Below are positions 53,961 to 64,000 of a DNA stretch of 64,000 bases, piece by piece. The translations under genes were made by a program, and so were the position numbers. The notes beneath the pieces were generated by a model that was not told where the DNA came from, did no database searches, and worked only from the letters and a program-made list of their open reading frames with translations. Position 1 is the stretch's first letter. Each line of letters begins with the position of its first letter. Source of the stretch: Mesomycoplasma dispar (GTDB lineage Bacteria; Bacillota_I; Bacilli_A; Mycoplasmatales; Metamycoplasmataceae); NCBI RefSeq assembly GCF_000941075.1, contig NZ_CP007229.1:992001-1056000 (forward strand), in the 5' to 3' direction.

Positions 53961-53969
53961 TGGTATAAT
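53961..53969 (+). promoter_or_regulatory. Extended -10 promoter of rpmG-pepP
   Basis: TGGTATAAT 45 bases before rpmG. Confidence 0.6.
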
Positions 53970-54013
53970 TTATTTTTCAGTAAAAATAATAAAATTATGA
54001 AAAAGGAAAAACG

Positions 54014-54166
54014 ATGCCAAGAGAAGGTCTAACTCTAAGATGTACTGATTGCAAAATGGAAAATTATATAACTAAAAAAAACAAAAAAACTAAACCTGAA
54101 AAAATTGAAGTAAAAAAACATTGCCACAAATGCAACAAACACACATTGCACCGTGAGAAAAAATAA
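54014..54166 (+). CDS. rpmG: 50S ribosomal protein L33 (second copy)
   Basis: 50 residues. [16 protein letters not shown] and [15 protein letters not shown]; the two Cys pairs (CTDC, CHKC) show the zinc form. AAAAGGAAAA precedes ATG 54014. It differs strongly in sequence from the copy at 40999, so these are old paralogues. Confidence 0.94.
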   Translation: MPREGLTLRCTDCKMENYITKKNKKTKPEKIEVKKHCHKCNKHTLHREKK

Positions 54167-54167
54167 G

Positions 54168-55202
54168 ATGAACCGTAAATATTTGGATAAAGCATTTTTA
54201 GAAAATAATTTAGATGTAGTGATTTCTTTTTCTTATCAAACTCGGTTTTGATTTACAAAAATTGCAGCATCTGATGGTCTTTTATTTATTGAAAAAAATA
54301 AAGCATTTTTGTTTGTTGATGGTCGTTATATCGAAAAAGCGGAAAAAGATGCGCAAAACTGTGAAGTTTTTTTAACTACTAAAGCTAATCTTGACGATTT
54401 TTTTCAAAAAAAATCTTATAAAAAAATCGGAATTGAAACTGAATATTTAACAGTTGAGCAATTAGACAAAATTAAAACTTGATTTCCTAAAGCTGAATTT
54501 ATTAAACTTCAAGCTCAACTTTTTCGAATTATTAAAACCGATGAAGAAATTGCCAATATCGAAAAAGCGGTTCAAATTTCCCTTGATGCTTACAGCAAAA
54601 TATTCCCAAAAATCAAACCTGGAATGACTGAAAAAGACGTTGATATCGAACTAAATTACCAAATGAAGTTACTTGGTGCCGAAAAAGAATCTTTTGATTC
54701 AATTATCGCAACTAGTGCAAATTCAGCGATGCCACATTGAAGAGCAAGTTCTGCAAAAATTGCCAATAACGATCTCTTAAAAATCGACTTTGGCGCACTT
54801 TTTAACGGATATTGTGCTGATATTACCAGAACTTCTTATCTTGGTGAAATTAGTGAAAAAAAATTAGAAATTCTTGAAATTGTTAAAAAAGCTGCTGAAA
54901 TTGGAAGAAAAACCGTAAAACCTGGGATAAAAGCATCTGAAATTGACCGTGCTTGCCGCGATTATATTAACGAAAAAGGTTATGGTCAATATTTTGTGCA
55001 TTCAACTGGACACGGCGTTGGAATCGACATTCACGAATTGCCAGTTGTTAGTTTAAATAGCGAAACAATTTTAGAACCTGGGATGGTAATTACTGTCGAG
55101 CCTGGAATTTATATTCCTGGGTTGGGTGGAGCAAGAATTGAAGATGTTGTTTTAGTCACAGAATCAGGTTTTCGCACACTTTCACGCAACGAAAAAAGTT
55201 AG
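54168..55202 (+). CDS. pepP: Xaa-Pro aminopeptidase (M24 family)
   Basis: 344 residues. After the N-terminal creatinase-type domain (about 1-120) the M24 core has all five metal ligands: IDFG (Asp), CADITR (Asp), HSTGHGVGIDIHE (His), ITVEPGIYIPG (Glu) and ARIEDVV (Glu). It removes N-terminal residues before proline from peptides taken up from the host. One base after the rpmG stop. TGA codons are Trp. Confidence 0.95.
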
Positions 55203-55252
55203 TTTTTCTTTATTCATATAATAAATATTTAGTCAATTTTTTATAAAATATT

Positions 55253-56938
55253 GTGAAAACAAACAAAAGTAAACTAAAAATTAGTAAAAAGATAAAAACA
55301 GTGACACTAACAACTTTAGTGCCATTGTTTTTATTATCTTCAGGTTGCTCTGTGGTTTCAAATGTACCAATTTCTGAAAAAAAACCAGGAAAAACTACCC
55401 AACCTGAACCCAAAAGCAGTGAAAGCGGACAAAAGAACAACCTGCCTAAAAATGATAAGCAAGGAAATCAGTCACAAAATTCTAGCGATTTAGTTAAAAA
55501 ACCCGAACCTGGAAACCAAGAAAATCAGAAAAAACAGGATTTAACAGATAAAAACTTACCAAATAACGATCAAAATCAGAAAAAAGATAACCAAAAACCA
55601 GATTCTAAATTAGAAAAAGTCGAACCGCCTTCTAAACCAAAAAAAGAAGAGAAAAACGAAAGTTTTTCACCACCTAAAAAAGGTTCAATTCCTGTTGATA
55701 AAAAAATGGAAGAAAAAAATCAACAAAATACAGAAAAAAAACTCGTTGATGATTTCGATCCTTATAGAGAACAAAAAAATTTTGATGCCGAATTAGCACA
55801 GTTAAAAGGTCATCTTTCCATTTTGCCAACGGCTTTTCAAATTTCTAAAACTAACCTAGAAAAAAATGCTCAAACATTAATTTATAACGGAAATAATAGT
55901 TTAAAAGATTTACCCTTCAATATTATTAACCCTATTAACGGGTTGGATGAAGAAAAATACAAAATTAAATTAGATTTTTCAGAGGCAACAAGCAAAGAAA
56001 AGACGAAAAACCAATTTCCGATTGAAAGAGTAAAATTAGTGTTATTTTCAAAAACTAATTCTAATATTAGTTTTTGAAAATATGTTAGTCTTTTTTATAA
56101 CAAAATAGAAAGTAGTTTTGAATTAAAAGCAAAATTACCCGCTGAATTTAACAATATTTTTCCTTCTTTCGTAGCGTTTCTTCTTTTAAATAAAGACAAA
56201 AATGACGTAATTTCATTGCCTTTTTTTAATGATTTAGGTTTTATTCTTAAGGATCGAAATTTTGGAGTTGGGCTTAAAAATGACTTTGTTGACTTAAAGG
56301 CTAGCGATTCTGAAAAAGACAAATATGAATACAATTTTGAAATTGTCAGTGCTCAGCCTGATGATAAAAGTGGAAAATTAAAGCTAAATTTACAAATTTG
56401 AAGAGTAGCTAAAAACTCAAATACTGATAACAAGGAGTTTTTTCCTGAAATATCAACAGTTGAAATTACAGGATTTGCAAAAAATTCTAATAAAGAGTAC
56501 AAATTTGAGGTTGCTGAAAGGGGAAAATTTGAGCAAAAATTATCAGATTTAGAGTTAAAAAAGAAACTATCAGAAAATGATCTGAACTCTGAATTTACAA
56601 AAAATCGTTTCCTAAAACTTTTATTTGAAAATTTACACATTCGGATTAATCAAAATTTAAATATGAACGAAAAATGAATAGAAGTCGCTAAATTAAGGGC
56701 AGATAACTGATTAATTTATCCACAAATTCAATATTTAAATTTAGATTCGACAAAATTTATCCAAAATCTAACTTTAACAAGAGAAGATAATAAAATTAAT
56801 TGAAAATTTGAATTAAATACTTATTTATTGTCAAAAAATCAAACATTAACCCCCCAAAGTCGTGATTACTTGCTGGGCGAAAAGAAAACTCATGTAATTC
56901 AAGGTTCTTTCGATCTTGAAAAAAACAAAAATAGTTAG
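55253..56938 (+). CDS. Lipoprotein, tandem paralogue A
   Basis: 561 residues. Lipobox LSSGC (Cys32) then a long K/P/Q/N/E-rich linker (about 38-165), then a folded region starting EQKNFDAELAQLKGHLSILP. The same region with 50-60 percent apparent identity occurs in the next gene (for example FPSFVAFLLLNKDKNDVISLPFFN and IVSAQPDD.SGKLKLNLQ). The start GTG 55253 has no SD, and a TATAA-like box is only about 8-30 bases upstream, so it may be leaderless. Function not recognised; surface-anchored by lipid. TGA codons are Trp. Confidence 0.82.
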
Positions 56939-57001
56939 TAATTTATAGCCTTTTTTGTTATTTTTAGAAAATTTATCCTAAATATTGTAAAATTATTTAT
57001 T

Positions 57002-58606
57002 ATGGAAACAATGAAAAAGAAAAAGTGAATGCTTTTATTTTCTAATTTTTCGGCAATTTTTCTTTTATCAGCCGGATGTTCTGTTGCTTCAAATGTTCCA
57101 CTATCCAAAAAAGAAAAAGTGGAAAATCCAAATAATAATAATAATAATAATGAAAATCAAAAACCTGGCGATTCTAACGGTGAAATAAAAAACCCAATTT
57201 TATCTGTAAAACCTAAACCAGATCCGCTACCACCAAAAGCACCTGAAAAACCTACTGAACCACCTGAAAAACCTGATATTACAGTAGAAAAACCAAAAAA
57301 AGAGAAACCGCCTGCGATAGATGATGATAAAAAACAGCCTGTTTTACCCGATCCTAACAAGGGTAAAACCCAAGAAAAACCTATAGATTCTGGAAAAAAC
57401 AAGGAAAAACCAAAAGAAAAACCTATTGTCAAAGTTTTCAATCCGCGCGAAGAACAAAAGAAATCTGATATCGAATTAGCACGGCTAAAAGGGCATCTTT
57501 CCACTTTACCGAATACGCTTTATGTTACAAATTCGATGCAAAGCTCGTATCCGCAAACAATAATTTATAAAGGGAAAAATGATTATAAAAATTTTTCTTA
57601 TGTTAATTTCGTTGACCCAATTGAAGGTCTTGATGAAGCAAAATATGATGCAAAATTAGATTTTTCGAATGCAAAAACAACAGGAAATAGTAATAACAAC
57701 AAAGATCCAATCGAAGATGTACTTTTAGTTTTGATATCAAAAGAAGATTTATCGCTTCGTGATTCTAAAAAAGTTAAACTTTTATACCAAAAAGGGGAAA
57801 AAAAATACACTTTAAAAGCAAAAAATTTACCGGATGGTTTTAAAAATATTTTTCCGTCATTTTTAGCTTTTGCTTTATTGAATAAAGACAAAGATGACGT
57901 GATTTCTTTACCTTTTTTTAATAAATTAGACTTTATTTTACCTAATCAGAATTTTGGCGTTGGATTAAAAGACGCTTTTGTAGAGTTTTCTAGTAGCGAT
58001 AATTCTGATGAAGTTGAAAAAAACAAATATGGTTTTGATATCGTCAGTGCTCAACCTGATGATGAAAACGGTAAATTAAAACTTAATTTGCAACTTTGGA
58101 AAATAGTCGGAAATACTGATGTGAAAGAGTTTTTTTCTAAAATTGAATCTGTTGAATTTTCAGGTTTAGCAAAGAATTCTAGCAATGTTTACCAAATTGC
58201 TTTAGCTAAAAAAGATTTAGAACTGAAATTATTAAGTGATGAACTGAAAAAAACATTATTAGAAAAAGATCTAAATGATTTTACAAAAAACGCCTTTTTA
58301 AAAGAGTTATTGGATAAATTATATGTAGAAATCAACGCAGATGTCAATAATAAATGAGTTAAATTGAGTGAAACAAAATCGGAAAAATGACTTGTTTTTC
58401 CACAAATTCAGTATGTAAACCTAGATTCAACTCAATTAACAAATAAATTAGAACTAAAAAAAGAAGGAACTAAAATTTCTTGAAGTTTAGAATTAGAATC
58501 ATTTTTACTAGAAAATGGTCAGACTCTAACTCCAAAAGGTGAATTTTTGTTTGGTAACAAAAAAATACATAAAATTACAGGTGAATTTGATTTAAATCAA
58601 ATATAA
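57002..58606 (+). CDS. Lipoprotein, tandem paralogue B
   Basis: 534 residues. Lipobox LSAGC (Cys26), then CSVASNVPLSKKE as in paralogue A, an N7 run, and a P/K/E-rich linker (PEKPTEPPEKPDITVEKP). The C-terminal domain is homologous to paralogue A over its full length, ending FDLNQI against FDLEKNKNS. The linkers share composition but not sequence, so they change faster than the domain. ATG 57002 or 57011; no clear SD. A tandem duplication of a surface antigen is the simplest reading; function unknown. Confidence 0.82.
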
Positions 58607-58693
58607 ATACTTTTATTAACTAAAATGAATTTAATTTTGTTTTTAGTATATTTTTTACAAAAATAAGAAATAAAACAAAAAATACTATCAAGT

Positions 58694-59081
58694 ACGTTAA
58701 GTTTTACCTGAATTTCCCAGTTACAAATGCTTAATTAAAAAAGACCTCCCAATTTAGGTGATCTTTTTAAAACTTAACGTTATTTCATAACAATTTTTTT
58801 GACCTATAACCCTGATTTTTGTCAAATTTTGCTAACAAAATGCATTTCTAGTCGCTTTTTATTTTTGATCAGAGACAATTATGCATTTACAAATCAGGTT
58901 TTTTACTATAAAACTAAAAAAAGAACAACTTTTTTAACATTTTTATTATTAAAATAACTATATCATAATTGTTATGAAACGTTAGTACTTTTTTCTTATT
59001 ATTTTTTAAAACAAAGCCTTATTTATTAGTGTTTTTTGATATTTACAATTAATTATACCACCAAAACTGGGAAACCCAGGT
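58694..59081. repeat. Long nested imperfect inverted repeat
   Basis: Four blocks occur in order on the left arm and in mirrored order on the right: ACCTGAATTTCCCAGTT (58706-58722) with 59065-59081, 15 of 17 matching; TAACGTTATTTCATAACAATT (58775-58795) with 58967-58984, identical except a 3-base insertion; AACCCTGATTTTTGT (58808-58822) with 58889-58900; and an ATGCATTT core (58840-58847, 58881-58888). A local 12-bp perfect repeat also pairs 58694-58705 with 58769-58780. The centre is near 58862. Confidence 0.7.
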
Positions 59082-59126
59082 TAAGTTTTAGTGTCTGTGT
59101 CCTAGTTAACTGATTGTTAGTCTAAT

Positions 59127-59160
59127 AAAAAAGCACTAATTTAGCAATTAGTGCTTTTTT
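59127..59160 (-). terminator. Terminator of the P97/P102-like operon at the right end
   Basis: 15-bp perfect stem (59127-59141 with 59146-59160) with T runs on both strands, 27 bases after the P102-like stop. Confidence 0.85.
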
Positions 59161-59186
59161 CATAAATTATTTAATTTTGTTGAAAA

Positions 59187-62100
59187 TTAATCTTTAAATT
59201 CTCTAATAAAATGATTTGTTAATTCAGAAACTGCTTCGTGGTTATTAACTAAAGTTGTAGAATCATAAACTGCAAATCCTTTGAATGTGATTGTGGCAGC
59301 GTTTAACTTTCTAGGTGATAGGTTTTGATGTTGTTGCTGTTGTGGAGGTTGTTGCTGTTGTTGTTCAGGTTGTGGATTTGGTCCTAAATTTGATCAGTTA
59401 AGATTTTTTTTATGACTACGTGAAACTGATAAATCAACAAAAGAAGCAATTTTTTGGGTATAAGGATTTTTTGCATTTTTTGATGTTAATCAAAAATCAT
59501 ATTTGTCATCTTTTTTAATAATCGTTAAGAATAATAAATGATTTTCTTTAATAAAATCAAAATCATCAACATCGGTTTTGTTAATGTTTCTTTGCCTGAA
59601 AGGATCAGGATCGCGTGGAGCGCCAAAGTTTAATGAGATTAGAGTTTCTGGCGGTTTATCTGAACTTCCAGATTCATCATCGATAAATAAATTTGAATTA
59701 GCTTCGGTTTGCCCCTCAAGACCAGAAATTAGTGCTAAAGTTGATTTTGAACTTTTTGGTGGTGTGTTAGGTTCTTTTGGATTCGGCTCTATTCCTAAAA
59801 TGAACTTGTGAGTGTTGTCCTTCATTTTTTGTTTTTTAATAAAAAGCCCAAGTCCTTCGTTTGATGAAAATAAGTGATGTTTTTTACCATCGGAAACATT
59901 TTTAACACTAAACGCAACAAGAATTACACCTTTTTTAAGAATTAGAGAATCTTCAGAGGGGGAAACAGTTGTTTCATTTTTTTGATCTTTGCTATTTTCT
60001 GCTGGTGCTGTTTTTTTCTGTTCAATTTTAATAGCTTTTTCAACGCTAATTCCATCTTGATTAACAGAATTTAAAAGCTGTTTCTCTTTGTTATTATCGC
60101 TAGTAGCAGAACTTTTGTTAATTAAAAATACAGCATCATTTCGATTTAATGCAGAAATTTTATCAATCTGACCAGTTGAATTTCTTTCATGATTTTTCCT
60201 AAAATCAAAAAACACGGTTGGATTGTAACTTCTTAAAAAATCATAACCAGGTTGATCATCTAGACCTTTGATTGAAAACACAACTTGTGCATTTTGCAAA
60301 TCTGAAGGTTTTCCAGTTTTTGGTGAAAAACTGAGAACAACATCAATTTGTTCTTTATTTTTCTTAAGGACATCATATTTGATATTTGTATCGCCGAGAA
60401 CAGAATAATTTGATTTTTGCAGGAATTTTCAAAGTTTAACCCCTAAACCTTCAAAAGATCAGTTTTTAATAATTTCTTTTTCATCATCTTTAGAGGTTTT
60501 AGGTGAACTTTCTTTTGCTTCTTGGAAAGTTGTTGCGACTGCTGAAACGGAAGACGAAGTTGATGAAGCTGAAGTTGCAGATTCGGGAGTGGAGGCAGAA
60601 GAAGAACTAGATGATTCAGTTGAACCATTAGTTCCAGCATTTCCAGCATTTCCTGCAGTTTGACTTGAATTTTCACTAGGTTTTGCTGTTTCTGGTTCAG
60701 GTTTTGGTTTTGGTTTTGCTGCTTCTGCTTCAGGTTTTGGTTTTGATTCTTCTTTATCAAATTTTGAAGCATAAAGTTTCTTATAATTTTCAAGTTCAGC
60801 TGAATTTTTAGGTTGGAATCCGCGATCTAAAAAGTGAAGTGTTGCTGCAACATCGTTAAAAGTTTTTCCATTTTTAGCGTTCTCAACGACTTCGCTAACT
60901 AAAGATTTAACGTGTTCTAATGTTAAAAGTTGTTCGTTTGGATTTTTACGGAATTTAAAAGTTGTAGAAAGTAAATCAAAATTAGATGAACTTTCACTAT
61001 TCAAATTCTCCAAATTTTCCAATTTTTCTAGTTTTTCCGGGTCTTTTTCTAAAACTGATGACAATAATTTTCTTTGATTTTCGTTATAATCAAGTTGAAC
61101 ATCAATATTAGTTTTAAAACTTCCTAAATCAAGTAAAACTACTTTGGAATTATTACCCTTTCCAACTCTTGAAAGTGATGTTCTTAAAACTGGAGAATAA
61201 TTTGATTTAACAAATTCGCTTTCAAGATACGGTGCTTGCACGTTAAGTTGTTTTTTAACGCTAAAATTAACTTCAAGTGAAACTTTTTGATCTTGTAAAA
61301 GTTTATCTGTTTGTTCTTTAGTTAAATTTTTAGCAAAATTAATTGAATTTACTTCGATAAAGTAAGAATCAAGTTCTGAAACTGGAATGACTTTGGATTT
61401 AAGATTGAAAAAACTTGAAAAATCTTCACGGTTAATTTCAACTTTTTCAGTTTCCTTTGATTTTTCAGGTGTTTTTGGTTCAGTTTTAGGTGCATCACTA
61501 GGTTTTTCACCTGGTTTTTCAGAACTTTTACCTGCATCAGTCCCACTTTGGCCGGAATCTTGGAATTCTTGCACAGAAACAGGAGTTTTTTCCGCTTTTG
61601 GTGTTTGAGATTTTCCAAATTTCGCTAAAACTTTAGCTAAATTAGCTGGATTAGTATCGCTTTTGTAAATAGTTTCCGCCAAACTAAGTTTGTCGCGAAC
61701 TAGTGCAAGTTGCACAAAAGGTTTGACTTGGACAAATTCTTTAACTTTTGCAAGAATATCTTTTTCAGCTTTTTTAACATCATATTCTAATTTTTTAATT
61801 CCGGTGATCGGAAAGTCGAATTCTTGGACTAATTTTCCAGATTTGTCAAATAACTCAAAAGTAATTGAAAGTGTTCCGTTTTTGTCATCAAGGTTTTTGA
61901 AAACTAAATTCTGAACTTTTAAGAGATTTTCGACTCTTTTGTTTTCATCTTCGCCGATTTTTACCAGTTTTTCTTGTTTAGCTTTTTCATTTAGGGAAGT
62001 TTTTGGTGCTAAAACATAACCTTTTTCCAAAATTGTTGGAAGTCCTAAATTATTAACTAAATTATAACTTAGACCATTTTCGAGCAAAGCATCGGAAAAA

Positions 62101-62750
62101 GCTTGTGAACGTGAGCGAGTTTTTTTGTAAGCAGTTTGAAAGTCATTATCAACTTTGAAAGCAACCTCAGATGCAATTAAATTTGCACTTTTTGAACCAG
62201 AAACTGTTAAATTTGACTTTGCAAGGTCAATTTGGAAATTAACTAAATTTCCATCAGAAGTATCAGTTGCAGCAAAACCTCTAAGGTCAGTTTTTTTTGA
62301 ATAAGTCAGTTTCAACTGATCTGAGTGTGCAAAAACAACAACATTTTTCACTTCTGAACCAGAAACTGAAGCATTTTCGATGTTCAAGACTACACGAAAT
62401 CTGTGTTTTGTTATTGGTGAAAAATCAAAAGCCTGTAAAAAGTTGAAAGAATACGAAGGGTTTTTTGCTAAAGCCAGCGCCGTTTTTGCTGATAAATTTT
62501 TGTATTTATCAAAAATTTTCAAATTATTAACAGCATTAATAAAATCTTCTTCAGAAAAAGTTGTCTCTGTTTTTAAATTAACAACTTGATTTTTATCAAC
62601 ATTTCCATAAACTTGAGATCCATAAGATCTTTCAAAAATTGTAAGTCCGATTGGAACAGCAACTATAGTTGTTAAAATTGCAGTAACTGAAAATCCAGTA
62701 GAAATAATCGTTTTACCATTTTTTATATTTTTATCATTTTCTTTAAACAT
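59187..62750 (-). CDS. P102-like surface protein (second gene of right-hand pair)
   Basis: 1187 residues. One N-terminal helix (about 13-38), then a domain paralogous to residues 1-250 of the protein at 8164 (NIENASVSGSEVKNVVVFAHSDQL, TYSKKTDLRGFAATD). Low-complexity linkers: K/P/E/S-rich at about 385-430, a PKPEAEAAKPKPKPEPETAKP stretch and an S/T/A run at about 670-750, and a Q-rich run (PEQQQQQPPQQQQHQ) near residue 1135. SD AAGGA precedes ATG 62750. Large linkers next to folded blocks are where P97/P102-type adhesins are cut on the cell surface. Confidence 0.75.
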
Positions 62751-62771
62751 TTTTGTCCTTTTTTTCTGTTT

Positions 62772-64000
62772 TTAATTAGAAGGAGATGTAGTTACTGAAG
62801 AAGTTGCTGACGAATTTTTAATAGTTTCATCTAAAACAACACGAACTTGGAAATATAAAACCGATTTGTTTGAAGGTTGACTTTCTTGAGTGCCAGTTTT
62901 TTCAACTTGAAGATTGACAATTTTGTATCTTTTTGGATTAAAACGATCTTCATCTTCAGAAATAACAGAAACTTTAAGATCTTTGTTATGTTCTTGAACT
63001 TTTGCTTGAATTTTTTTGAAATGTTCGGTTTTGTCGAAATGATGAGAAGTTTCAGAATCTGAAGAATCTTTTTTATTAATTTTATCAAAATCATCTTGAC
63101 CAAGATAAACTAACGAAAATGAAGGCGGAATAGTTAAAACTGCTTTGTTAAGTTCTTCTTTTTCCTTGGAATTTGAAGCGTTTTTGTTCAACCACAAACT
63201 TAATTCAATTTTTGGGGTTTTATATTTAACATCCTTAGTTTTAACATCAAAAACTTCGTAATGATAAGTTAATTTGTATGCTTCAAGTCCGTTAGGAATG
63301 TGTTCGGTAGTTGAATCAGAACCACTTGAACCTGTAGAATCATTTTGTTTTTCAAAAACAATTTTATAATCTAAATCATCGCCAAGTTTTGATCAAGCAC
63401 TAAAATTGTTTAATTCTTTTGCTTTAAAATAAAAAGCTAATAAAACATCCTTTAAATTTCTGAATTCTTGAGTTTTATCGGTAAAGAATTTCTTGATTTC
63501 TGTTTCAATTGAAGTTGGATCAGAAGAAGCAACTCCTGAACCGCCTTTTCCGCCAACGGCAGAACCAGCAGAACCAGAACCATTTTCATTTGTTGTTGCT
63601 TTTAGTATCGATGAATTTGTGGTTTTTAATTTTTCTTTAATTTCACTAGCTTTTTTCTGCAAGTCTCCATAAAGCGAACTATCAGAAGTTCCACTTCCGC
63701 CTTTTCCGCCAACGGCAGAACCAGAACCACCTGCACCAGTTTGTAATTCGACAGAAGAATATTTATTCAACTCTTCAAAAATTGCATCATCATCTTGATT
63801 TTGAGTGAATTTTTTAGCAACTTCTTTTGGTAAAAACAGATTGGAAATTCAACCTCGATTATCAAATCCTAAAAATTGATTGTTGAAACCAAGTGCATAA
63901 ACTGGATTTTCTTCTGTTACATTAAGTTTAATACCTGCTGCAGAATTAAAGACATTACCATCTCTAATATCTTTAGCACTTAATTTAGTGGATTTATCTA
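62772..64000 (-). CDS. P97-like surface protein, C-terminal part (5' end outside window)
   Basis: The last 409 residues are visible. It ends 21 bases before the P102-like gene, the usual P97-P102 order. Two copies of a glycine-rich motif, GSAVGGKGGSG, occur at about 63531-63570 and 63698-63735, separated by about 50 residues (YGDLQKKASEIKEKLKTTNSS between). The rest is helical and polar (VSGFNNQFLGFDNRGW-like N-terminal part, ending in SSVTTSPSN). Not a classical R1 (AAKPV/E) repeat. Surface adhesin role inferred from family and operon. Confidence 0.68.

Larger units (their letters stand above)
58607..59186. other. Gene-free stretch between convergent surface-protein genes
   Basis: 580 bases with no credible ORF. 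It holds the nested inverted repeat at 58694-59081 and the terminator of the P102-like gene. Confidence 0.7.

Noticed and set aside
57157-57504. 115-codon open frame on the minus strand, rich in Phe/Gly/Ser
   Set aside because: Antisense of the Pro/Lys/Glu linker of lipoprotein B; same effect as at 50431-50751 and 9371-9571.
63531-63735. Possible CRISPR-like or satellite repeat
   Set aside because: Only two copies, in frame inside a protein gene, with no spacers and no cas genes anywhere in the window.

Overview
The window is a low-GC Mollicutes chromosome that uses genetic code 4. Almost every long gene is interrupted by in-frame TGA where the protein family has tryptophan (FusA, LeuS, RpsG, TrxB, ClpB), so coordinates here join reading frames across TGA. 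Two operons encoding very large P97/P102-type surface proteins, tandem lipoproteins, an IS1221-like IS3-family element and the order of housekeeping genes point to the Mycoplasma (Mesomycoplasma) hyopneumoniae / ovipneumoniae / flocculare / conjunctivae group. The exact species cannot be fixed by eye.

Layout. 1-1584 (minus): lipoate ligase, a macrodomain-linked-type sirtuin (SirTM) and a GcvH-like lipoyl carrier, which together match the protein ADP-ribosylation cassette known from other pathogens. 1778-4723: tRNA-Trp(CCA), thiol peroxidase, Lgt and thioredoxin reductase. 4740-11139: a P97-like/P102-like adhesin pair. 11145-13223 (minus): ClpB under a CIRCE operator. 13399-14518: TpiA and S15. 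14730-17771 (minus): rpsL-rpsG-fusA. 17901-19295 (minus): three small two-helix membrane proteins. 19415-22577 (minus): permease, RsmG and Prs. 22675-25662: an extended TatD nuclease, RsmA, L13 and S9, then tRNA-Ile. 25822-27281: an insertion sequence with long terminal repeats and a probable target duplication. 27286-30156 (minus): TsaC-like protein and UvrB.

30370-41966 is one long plus-strand run with many overlapping starts and stops: leuS, gdpP, rplI, dnaB, CNNM-type transporter, SprT-like protease, cysS, rlmB, a SigH-like sigma factor, rpmG, secE, nusG. It preserves two blocks of Bacillus subtilis gene order (gdpP-rplI-dnaB and cysS-rlmB-sigH-rpmG-secE-nusG). After tRNA-Ser and tsaD comes a minus-strand group (43624-48531): an acyltransferase relative, ScpA, ScpB and a 945-residue protein that joins an apparently dead phosphohexomutase domain to a multi-pass flippase-like membrane domain. 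The right end has an SGNH-hydrolase lipoprotein, Smc, a second L33, PepP, two tandem paralogous lipoproteins, a gene-free stretch built as a nested inverted repeat, and a second P97-like/P102-like pair on the minus strand running off the right edge.

The most interesting items are the SirTM/GcvH-L/LplA cassette beside redox genes, the phosphohexomutase-flippase fusion, the SigH-like gene kept in its ancestral neighbourhood, the triple two-helix membrane protein cluster, the extended TatD, and the inverted-repeat island at about 58694-59081.
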